Positions 20,431 to 26,886 of a stretch of DNA of 64,000 nt are shown here, one piece after another (position 1 is the stretch's first letter; each line of letters starts with the position of its first letter). The translations under genes and the position numbers were made by a program. The stretch is from Streptomyces sp. H27-C3. GTDB taxonomy: Bacteria > Actinomycetota > Actinomycetes > Streptomycetales > Streptomycetaceae. The notes beneath the pieces were generated by a model. The model saw only the letters and a list, made by a program, of their open reading frames with translations, was not told the origin of the DNA and searched no databases. The stretch lies in assembly GCF_030063415.1 (NCBI RefSeq), contig NZ_JASITA010000034.1:1-64000 (forward strand), in the 5' to 3' direction.

Positions 20431-21693
20431 ATGCGACCCCCCACACGCATAGCCGGACACCCGCCCAATCCCTACGACGAGCTCGCGCAGCTGGCCCCAC
20501 CGGAGCCGGACCCCGCCGACGACCACCAGGAGCACGGCAGCGAACACACCAGGAAGCAGAGCGGGAGCGACAGCTACGACGACCCGCTCGGCCTGGGGCT
20601 CGCCCCGGACGACGAGGACGAGGCCTGGGCCCCGCCCAACCACCGCGGCAAGAGCCGGCTCGCGGCCGTCCCCGTCGCGCTCAAACTGGCCCTCACCGGC
20701 CTGGTCGTGGTCTCGTTCCTGCTCCTCTCCGACCGGTTCGCCGTGATGTACGCGCAGGGCAAGGCCGAGGACAAGCTCCAGGAATCGCTCGGGCTCGCGA
20801 CCGCGCCCGAAGTCAACATCCACGGCTTCCCCTTCCTCACCCAGGTCCTGGACAAGCGGCTCGACAAGGTCGACGTCGCGGTCCCCGACGTGGCCGCCGA
20901 CCGGGTCTCGCTCGCGGAAGTACGGGCCACCGCCAAGGACATCAGCATCGTCGGCAGCCTCCCGTCCTCGATCGAGGGCGCGGTCATCGGCAGCGTGGAC
21001 GGCGACGTACTGCTGTCCTTCGACGACCTGAACCGTGAACTGGGGTCCTCGCAGGCCAAGTTCACGAAGGACGGCGCCAACCGGGTGCGGGTGGACGGTT
21101 CGCTGCCCGTCGCGGGGCACGAGGTGCGCATCGAGGCCGAGGCCCATGTGCGGCGCGACGGCGACCAGGCGGTCTCCACCACGGTCGACCACATGCAGCT
21201 CGACATCCCCGGGCTCGTCACCTACCGGCCGGGAAAGGACCCCAAGTCCTCGGGCCTGCGCCTGCATCCCGAGGCGGCCGAGCGGATCAGCCGCGAGGGC
21301 GCGCGCATCAAGGCGATGCTGACGGTGCCCGCGGTCGTGGACCGGCTCGGCCTGCCCAAAGCGCGGGTCGATCAGGCGTTGCGCAGCGAGAAGGAGCTGA
21401 GCAGGCTCACCGGCTCACCGCGCTTCGTCGAGCAGCTGATGAAGGTCAACCTCGTCGATGTGGTCATCGACAACCCCTGGCTGCTGAAGAAGGTCGGCAT
21501 CGACCCCAAGCTGGTCGCGGCGCTGCTGAGCCTGCGACCGCCGGAACTCTCCGAGCAGCTCTCGCTGTCCTTCCGGCTGCCGAAGACACCGGGCGATCTC
21601 CGACTGCGGGACATCTCGGTGGAGAGCGAAGGCATCAGGGCGGACCTGGCAGGCACGGGTCTGACCTTCGGCAAGGTGGCGGGCGAGAAGTAG
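20431..21693 (+). CDS. DUF2993 / LmeA-like lipid-binding protein
   Basis: A 420-residue membrane-anchored protein. Residues 1-85 are a Pro/Asp/Glu-rich cytoplasmic tail, and about 86-106 is one transmembrane helix (LKLALTGLVVVSFLLLSDRF). The extracytoplasmic part is a DUF2993 domain (VNIHGFPFLTQVLDKRLDKV, then repeated beta-rich segments such as VDGDVLLSFDDLN). In mycobacteria the family member LmeA binds phospholipid and is needed for lipomannan maturation. Streptomycetes have several DUF2993 proteins of unknown role. It appears to be transcribed alone, with a terminator at 21715-21753. Confidence 0.8.
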   Translation: MRPPTRIAGHPPNPYDELAQLAPPEPDPADDHQEHGSEHTRKQSGSDSYDDPLGLGLAPDDEDEAWAPPNHRGKSRLAAVPVALKLALTGLVVVSFLLLSDRFAVMYAQGKAEDKLQESLGLATAPEVNIHGFPFLTQVLDKRLDKVDVAVPDVAADRVSLAEVRATAKDISIVGSLPSSIEGAVIGSVDGDVLLSFDDLNRELGSSQAKFTKDGANRVRVDGSLPVAGHEVRIEAEAHVRRDGDQAVSTTVDHMQLDIPGLVTYRPGKDPKSSGLRLHPEAAERISREGARIKAMLTVPAVVDRLGLPKARVDQALRSEKELSRLTGSPRFVEQLMKVNLVDVVIDNPWLLKKVGIDPKLVAALLSLRPPELSEQLSLSFRLPKTPGDLRLRDISVESEGIRADLAGTGLTFGKVAGEK

Positions 21694-21714
21694 GGGGCGG
21701 GGGTAGGGCGGAAG

Positions 21715-21753
21715 CCGGCCCGCTTCCCCACCCCGGCTCCGGGAGCGGGCCGG
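21715..21753. terminator. convergent terminator
   Basis: Complementary 10-base arms (CCGGCCCGCT at 21715-21724 and its mirror at 21744-21753) lie in the 84-bp gap between the convergent DUF2993 and hydrolase genes. Confidence 0.6.
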
Positions 21754-21777
21754 GGAAGGGCTGCCCGGAGGGCCCGC

Positions 21778-22611
21778 TCATCCCCGCTCGGCGATGAACT
21801 CCCGCAGAGCCGTGGACAGTACCTTCGGCTGGTCCTCCGCGATCAGCGTGCAACTGTCCTCGACCTCGAGCAGCCTCCCCTGCGGCAGTACGTCCGCCAG
21901 CCGCCGCCCATGCGCCCGTGGCATCATCCGGTCCTCCAGCGCCCACACCACCAGCGCCGGCTTGTCGAACTTCCTCATCCCGTCCACCGCTTCGAGCAAC
22001 TCCGTCTTGCGCACGGCCCTGTTGTAGCGGCGGAAGTCGCCGCGGATCGCCTTGTCGGTGAGGAGCGGCTTCAGCCAGCCGTCGACGATCTCGTCCGGCA
22101 CGGGCCGCTTGACGAGGGCGCCCAGGCCCACGGGCAGGCGGCGCAGCGGGCGCAGGGCGAGCGTTCGGACGAGGAGCGCGACGCCGCCCGGCACCTTGCA
22201 GGCAAGCCCGATGAGCTTGCCGGGCACGCCGGGAGGGTAGTTGTCGAAGGCCTCGCAGGAGGTGAGCACAAGGCGGGCCAGCCGCTCGGAATGCTTGGCG
22301 GCAACAGTCTGGGCGCGCCCGCAGTCGTTCTCGACGAGCGTGACGTCGGTGAGGCCGAGCCGCTCCATGAACTCGACGATCAGCTCCACCACGGAGTCGG
22401 GGCCGAGCGGTACGTCGGGACGCATCGGCGTTCGATGCGATCCGTACGGGAGGGTCGGGGCGACGCAGCGGTGATCGGCGCGCAGGTCCGCGACGACTTT
22501 GCGCCACACCGTCCGGTCGTGCACCAGGCCGTGCAGCAGAACGACGACGGGGCCGTCGCCGCCGGTGTCCTCGTACTCGACGGTCCCTGCGGAGAGTTCG
22601 ATCTCGGGCAT
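21778..22611 (-). CDS. alpha/beta hydrolase with Asp at the nucleophile position
   Basis: A 277-residue alpha/beta hydrolase. The ATG at 22611 follows AGGAG; the open frame upstream of it is not coding. The oxyanion motif is VLLHGLVHD. The nucleophile elbow reads LVENDCGRAQT, where Ser of GxSxG is replaced by Asp, as in haloalkane dehalogenases and epoxide hydrolases. The acid and His regions are WALEDRMMP and a C-terminal segment in which the usual His falls near DSCTLIAEDQP and is not obvious. The gene is 164 bp downstream of RidA in the same orientation and may belong to the aromatic-CoA cluster. The substrate is unknown. Confidence 0.75.
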   Translation of the reverse strand: MPEIELSAGTVEYEDTGGDGPVVVLLHGLVHDRTVWRKVVADLRADHRCVAPTLPYGSHRTPMRPDVPLGPDSVVELIVEFMERLGLTDVTLVENDCGRAQTVAAKHSERLARLVLTSCEAFDNYPPGVPGKLIGLACKVPGGVALLVRTLALRPLRRLPVGLGALVKRPVPDEIVDGWLKPLLTDKAIRGDFRRYNRAVRKTELLEAVDGMRKFDKPALVVWALEDRMMPRAHGRRLADVLPQGRLLEVEDSCTLIAEDQPKVLSTALREFIAERG

Positions 22612-22775
22612 GGATGCTCCTGTCCAGGTCCGGTACGTCGGTTGCGCACACCCTGCCACGGAGATCGCGCGGACGGGCCCGGTCCGGGCAATCGGGCCCG
22701 GTGTGCGGCGCCCGGCGCTCGGGGCCGGGGTGCACCCAGCCGGTCGTGAAAGGCCCGGTGCTCCGAGCCGGGCAC

Positions 22776-23174
22776 TCAGGGCAGTACGGCCACTCCGTCC
22801 AGCTCTACCAGGGCCTGCTCGTCCCACAGCCTGGCCGCCCCGATCACGGCCATCGCCGGATAGTCGCGGCCCGCCAACCGCCGCCAGATCCGGCCCAGTT
22901 CGGCGGCGTGGGTCCGGTAGTCGGCGACATCGGTGGCGTACACGGTGACCCTGGCCAGGTCGGCGGGGGCGCCCCCGGCGGCGTGCAGGGCCGTCAGGAG
23001 ATTGGCGAGGGCCGTCTCGAACTGCTCGGGGAGCCCGGCGCCGACCACCTTGCCGTTCTGGTCGAGTGCCGTCTGCCCGGCCAGGAAGACCAGTCGGGAG
23101 CCGGTGGCGGTGACCGCGTGGGAGAAGCCGGTCGGCGGGGAGAGTTCGGCCGGGTTGATGCGGTGCAGGGTCAT
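22776..23174 (-). CDS. RidA family reactive enamine/imine deaminase
   Basis: A 132-residue RidA/YjgF protein. Typical features are RLVFLAGQTALDQNGKVVG, the middle helix FETALANLLTALHAAGG, TVYATDVADY and a closing AVIGAARLWDEQALVELDG. The canonical arginine that contacts the carboxylate in YjgF is not clearly placed, so it may belong to a divergent subgroup. RidA proteins hydrolyse enamine and imine intermediates. The start overlaps the acyl-CoA dehydrogenase stop by four bases, so the two are translationally coupled. That places it in an aromatic-CoA pathway whose amino intermediate would need deamination. Confidence 0.85.
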   Translation of the reverse strand: MTLHRINPAELSPPTGFSHAVTATGSRLVFLAGQTALDQNGKVVGAGLPEQFETALANLLTALHAAGGAPADLARVTVYATDVADYRTHAAELGRIWRRLAGRDYPAMAVIGAARLWDEQALVELDGVAVLP

Positions 23175-24280
23175 CGGTAAAGCTCCTTCGCGATGATCGT
23201 GCGCTGGACCTCGGTGGCGCCTTCGTAGATGCGCGGAGCGCGGACCTCACGGTAGAGGTGTTCGAGGAGGTGGCCGCGCTCCAGCGCGCGGGCCCCGTGC
23301 AGCTGGACCGCGGCGTCGACGACGTACTGGGCGGTCTCGGTGGCGAACAGCTTGGCCATGGCGGCGCGCTTGGGGACGCCGGGCGCGCCCGCGTCGTAGG
23401 CCGAGGCGGCGGCGTACACCAGGAGCCGCGCGGCCTCCGTGCGGGTGGCCATCTCGGCGACCTGGTGGGCGACGGACTGGAGGTCCTTCAGGGGGCCGCC
23501 GAACGCGGTGCGCCCGGCCGTGTGCGCGATGGTCGCGTCGAGTGCGGCCTGGGCCATGCCGACGGCGAAGGCGCCGACGCTGGGGCGGAAGAGATTGAGC
23601 GTGTCCATGGCTACGCGGAAACCCCGGTCCACCTCGCCGATCACATCGGCGGGAGTCACGGAGACGGCGTCGAAGGCGAGGGCGCCGATGGGGTGCGGCG
23701 AGAGCATGTCGAGCGGGGTCCCGGTCAGTCCCGGCCGGTCGGCGGGGACGAGGAACGCGGTGACTCCGCGGGCTCCGGCCCCCTCGGTCGTACGTGCGAA
23801 CACGGTGTAGAAATCGGCGTACGGCGCGTTGGAAATCCAGCACTTCTCACCGGACAGGCGCCACCCGTCCCCCTCCGGTACGGTCGTGAGCGAGAGGGCC
23901 GCGGCGTCCGAACCCGCGCCGGGCTCGCTCAGCGCGAAGGCGGCGACCGCCCGGCCCGCGATCACTTCCGGCAGCCAGCGCGCACGCTGCTCCGCGGTTC
24001 CGAACCGGGCGACGGGCGAGGCTCCGAGCCCTTGCAGGGCAAGGGCTGTCTCGGCCTCCGTGCAGGATCGGGCGAGCGACTCACGCATCAGGCAGAGGTC
24101 GAGGGCACCGGAGGTGAACAGTCGCTCCAGGAGCCCCGACGCGCCAAGCGCTGCGACCAGAGGGCGGTTGATCCGGCCCGGTTCTCCCTTCTCCGCGAGG
24201 GGGCGCAGCCGGTCGGTGGCCAGCGCGCGCAGCTCCTCGCACCACCCCTGCTGTTCAGGTTCGAGCGCGAATCCCGGCAT
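23171..24280 (-). CDS. acyl-CoA dehydrogenase
   Basis: About 369 residues from the ATG at 24280 (GAGGTG about 8 bases upstream); an ATG at 24328 without a site adds 16 residues. It is an FAD flavoprotein of the acyl-CoA dehydrogenase family. Visible are FALSEPGAGSDAAALSLTTV (flavin contact), EKCWISNAPYADFYTVFART, HPIGALAFDAVSV, GRTAFGGPLKDLQSVAHQVA and LHGARALERGHLLEHLYREV. It starts an operon with RidA, divergent from the aryl-CoA ligase across an 86-bp promoter region. The catalytic Glu cannot be assigned by eye. It probably oxidises a CoA thioester downstream of ring cleavage. Confidence 0.9.
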   Translation of the reverse strand: MPGFALEPEQQGWCEELRALATDRLRPLAEKGEPGRINRPLVAALGASGLLERLFTSGALDLCLMRESLARSCTEAETALALQGLGASPVARFGTAEQRARWLPEVIAGRAVAAFALSEPGAGSDAAALSLTTVPEGDGWRLSGEKCWISNAPYADFYTVFARTTEGAGARGVTAFLVPADRPGLTGTPLDMLSPHPIGALAFDAVSVTPADVIGEVDRGFRVAMDTLNLFRPSVGAFAVGMAQAALDATIAHTAGRTAFGGPLKDLQSVAHQVAEMATRTEAARLLVYAAASAYDAGAPGVPKRAAMAKLFATETAQYVVDAAVQLHGARALERGHLLEHLYREVRAPRIYEGATEVQRTIIAKELYR

Positions 24281-24310
24281 GGAGCGGCACCTCACTTTTA
24301 TCGCGGACCG

Positions 24311-24324
24311 TTGACTGTCGTCAC
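24311..24324. promoter_or_regulatory. dyad TTGACTGTCGTCAC in the divergent promoter
   Basis: TGAC-TGTC-GTCA lies between the divergent acyl-CoA dehydrogenase and aryl-CoA ligase genes. A copy differing at one base inside the 12-bp dyad lies upstream of the enoyl-CoA hydratase at 30432-30445. The TTGACT also looks like a -35 hexamer. The PaaX-family regulator encoded in the cluster is the natural candidate to bind both. Confidence 0.5.
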
Positions 24325-24366
24325 CCAAACGATACGCTCCAGAGGCGACAAGGGGGCGATCCCGTC

Positions 24367-25998
24367 ATGGAGCTGAATACCTCAGCGCACGTCGATACCT
24401 TTCCGCGCGACCAACTGCCGCCCACCCACCAGTGGCCGGAACTTGTCTTCGATTCACCGGACTCACCCGGGGCACCCGGCCCGCGCTACCCGGACCGGCT
24501 CAACTGCGGGGCCGAGCTGCTCGACCGCACCGTAGAGCGCTTCGGCGCCGAGCGGCCCGTCTTCAGGACGGCCGGCGGTGAGGTGTGGACGTACGGCGAG
24601 CTCCACGACCAGGTCGACCGGATCGCCCACGTCCTGACCGGCGATCTCGGCGTTGTACCCGGCAACCGCGTCCTGCTGCGCGGCCCCACCACGCCCTGGC
24701 TGGCGGCCTGCTGGCTCGCGGTGATGAAGGCGGGCGCCGTCGCGGTGACGGTGCTGGCCCAGCAGCGGTCGGCCGAGCTGGCGACGATCTGCGAGATCGC
24801 CCGGGTCGGGCACGCCCTGTGCGACGTGCGGTCCGTCGACGATCTGGTGAAGGCGGAGGTCCCCGGGCTGCGCATCACGACGTACGGCGGTGACGCGCCC
24901 GACGATCTGGTGCGGCTGGCGGCCGTCAAGCCCGCGCGGTACACGGCCGTCGAGACGTCCGCCGACGATGTCGCGCTGATCGCCTTCACCTCGGGGACGA
25001 CCGGACGCCCCAAGGGCTGCATGCACTTCCACCGGGACGTGCTGGCCATCGCCGACACCTTCTCGCGCCATGTGCTCAAGCCGGAGCCCGACGACATCTT
25101 CACGGGCAGCCCGCCGCTCGGCTTCACCTTCGGCCTCGGCGGGCTGGTGATCTTCCCGATGCGGGCGGGTGCCTCCGCGTTGCTGCTCGAACAGGCGGGC
25201 CCCAAGCAGCTGCTGCCCGCACTCGACCGGCACCGGGTCTCGGTGCTGTTCACCGCGCCCACCGCGTACCGGGCGATGCTCGACGACCTGGACGCCTACG
25301 ATCTGGGCGCACTGCGCCGCTGCGTCTCGGCCGGTGAGAACCTGCCCGCCGCGACCTGGCAGGCCTGGTACGAGCGCACCGGGGTGCGCATCATCAACGG
25401 CATCGGCGCGACCGAGCTGCTGCACATCTTCATCTCGGCGGCGGACGAGGCGATCAGGCCGGGCACGACCGGGGTCCCCGTACTGGGGTGGCACGCGCGC
25501 GTGGTGGACGCCGCAGGTCGGCCGGTGGGCGACGGCGAGCCGGGGCTGCTGGCGGTGCGCGGACCCGTGGGCTGCCGGTATCTCGCGGACGAGCGTCAGC
25601 GCGACTATGTGAAGGACGGCTGGAATCTCACCGGCGACACCTATGTGCGCGACGCCGAAGGCTACTTCCGCTATGTCGCCCGCGCGGACGACATGATCAT
25701 TTCTGCCGGGTACAACATCGCGGGCCCCGAGGTCGAGGACGCGCTGCTGCGCCACCCCGATGTCGTGGAGGCCGCGGTCGTCGCACGGGCCGACGAACTG
25801 CGCGGCCAGATCGTCGTCGCGTACGCCGTCCTGCGCGAAGGCGTCCCGCGCGACGAGTCCACGGTGGCGCTGCTGCGCGACTTCGCCAAGGCCGAGCTCG
25901 CACCGTACAAATGCCCGCGCGAGATCGTCTTCCTGGACGCCCTCCCGCGCACCCCGACCGGCAAGCTCCAGCGCTTCCGGCTCCGGGCCGTAGAGTGA
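24367..25998 (+). CDS. aryl-CoA ligase (2-aminobenzoate/salicylate type)
   Basis: A 543-residue ATP-dependent acid-CoA ligase of the ANL superfamily, with an AGGGGG site upstream. The P-loop IAFTSGTTGRPKGC is near 207-220. GSPPLGFTFGLGG, the A5 motif NGIGATELLH, GWNLTGDTYVRDAEGYFRY and the C-terminal catalytic Lys in PRTPTGKLQRF follow. Overall shape and the substrate-pocket motif resemble benzoate, 2-aminobenzoate and salicylate CoA ligases. Activation of the aromatic acid to a CoA thioester is the first step of the locus. Next to a 2-aminobenzoyl-CoA/salicylyl-CoA-type monooxygenase, anthranilate or salicylate is the best substrate guess. Confidence 0.88.
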   Translation: MELNTSAHVDTFPRDQLPPTHQWPELVFDSPDSPGAPGPRYPDRLNCGAELLDRTVERFGAERPVFRTAGGEVWTYGELHDQVDRIAHVLTGDLGVVPGNRVLLRGPTTPWLAACWLAVMKAGAVAVTVLAQQRSAELATICEIARVGHALCDVRSVDDLVKAEVPGLRITTYGGDAPDDLVRLAAVKPARYTAVETSADDVALIAFTSGTTGRPKGCMHFHRDVLAIADTFSRHVLKPEPDDIFTGSPPLGFTFGLGGLVIFPMRAGASALLLEQAGPKQLLPALDRHRVSVLFTAPTAYRAMLDDLDAYDLGALRRCVSAGENLPAATWQAWYERTGVRIINGIGATELLHIFISAADEAIRPGTTGVPVLGWHARVVDAAGRPVGDGEPGLLAVRGPVGCRYLADERQRDYVKDGWNLTGDTYVRDAEGYFRYVARADDMIISAGYNIAGPEVEDALLRHPDVVEAAVVARADELRGQIVVAYAVLREGVPRDESTVALLRDFAKAELAPYKCPREIVFLDALPRTPTGKLQRFRLRAVE

Positions 25999-26002
25999 CC
26001 GC

Positions 26003-26842
26003 GTGGCCGACCAGCACACTCCCCGCTCCCTGATCGTCACCCTCTACGGTGCGTACGGCCGCTCCTCGGGCGGGGGCGGCGAGCCGATGCCCGTGGCCTC
26101 GCTCGTCCGGCTGCTGGCCGCAGTGGGCGTCGACGCGCCGTCCGTGCGCTCATCGGTCTCCCGCCTCAAGCGCCGCGGTCTGCTCGTCGCCGCGCGTACC
26201 ACGCGCGGAGCGGCCGGCTACGCCCTGTCCGAGGACGCACGCCAACTGCTGGACGACGGGGACCGCCGCATCTACGAGCACCCGATGCCACGGCTGTCCG
26301 ACGGCTGGGTGCTGGCCGTCTTCTCAGTACCTGAGGCCGAGCGCAGCAAGCGCCACCTGCTGCGCTCCCGGCTGGCCCGTCTCGGTTTCGGCACGGCCGC
26401 GCCGGGCGTGTGGATCGCCCCGGCGCGCCTGTACGAGGAGACGCGCCACACCCTGGAACGCCTCCAACTCGCGCCCTACGTGGACCTGTTCCGCGGGGAA
26501 CACCTCGGCTTCGCCGCGACGGCCGAGGCAGTGGCACGCTGGTGGGACCTGGCGGCCATCGCGAAGCAGCACGAGGAGTTCCTGGACCGGCACGAGCCGG
26601 TGCTGCGGGCCTGGACCGCGGCGCGTGGCGCGTCATCGACGCCCTCCGCGTCGCCGGAGGACGCGTACCGGGACTACCTACCGGCCCTGGACTCCTGGCG
26701 CCGCCTGCCGTACGCGGATCCGGGCCTGCCCGCGGAACTCCTGCCGGAGGACTGGCCCGGTGTCCGGTCGGCGGAGGTCTTCGCGGCGCTGCACGCGCGG
26801 CTGCGGGACGCGGGGGCGGAGTTCGTACGGGACGAGGCCTGA
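26003..26842 (+). CDS. PaaX-family transcriptional regulator
   Basis: A 279-residue regulator starting with GTG four bases after the ligase stop, so the two are co-transcribed. Residues 5-75 are the PaaX-type winged helix (SLIVTLYGAYGRSSGGGGEP, SVRSSVSRLKRRGLL), followed by the central PaaX domain (WVLAVFSVPEAERSKRHLLR, FGTAAPGVWIAP) and the C-terminal domain (YRDYLPALDSWRRLPYADPG). PaaX proteins repress aromatic-CoA catabolic genes and release DNA when they bind the pathway's aryl-CoA. It probably controls the ligase operon and the divergent operons through the shared TGAC-N4-GTCA dyads. Confidence 0.88.
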   Translation: MADQHTPRSLIVTLYGAYGRSSGGGGEPMPVASLVRLLAAVGVDAPSVRSSVSRLKRRGLLVAARTTRGAAGYALSEDARQLLDDGDRRIYEHPMPRLSDGWVLAVFSVPEAERSKRHLLRSRLARLGFGTAAPGVWIAPARLYEETRHTLERLQLAPYVDLFRGEHLGFAATAEAVARWWDLAAIAKQHEEFLDRHEPVLRAWTAARGASSTPSASPEDAYRDYLPALDSWRRLPYADPGLPAELLPEDWPGVRSAEVFAALHARLRDAGAEFVRDEA

Positions 26843-26843
26843 G

Positions 26844-26876
26844 CCGGATTCGGGCACCCGTCGTGCCCGCATCCGG
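26844..26876. terminator. convergent terminator after the PaaX-family gene
   Basis: Nested arms CCGGAT (26844-26849) with ATCCGG (26871-26876) and CGGGCAC (26851-26857) with GTGCCCG (26863-26869) form one stem with a five-base loop. It lies between the convergent regulator and monooxygenase/reductase genes. Confidence 0.65.
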
Positions 26877-26886
26877 GGCACGGAGG

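Noticed and set aside
21778-23250. A 490-codon frame joining the hydrolase to upstream sequence
   Set aside because: The part upstream of 22611 overlaps RidA in another frame and is Arg/Pro-rich; the ATG at 22611 has a clear AGGAG site and gives a normal-length hydrolase.
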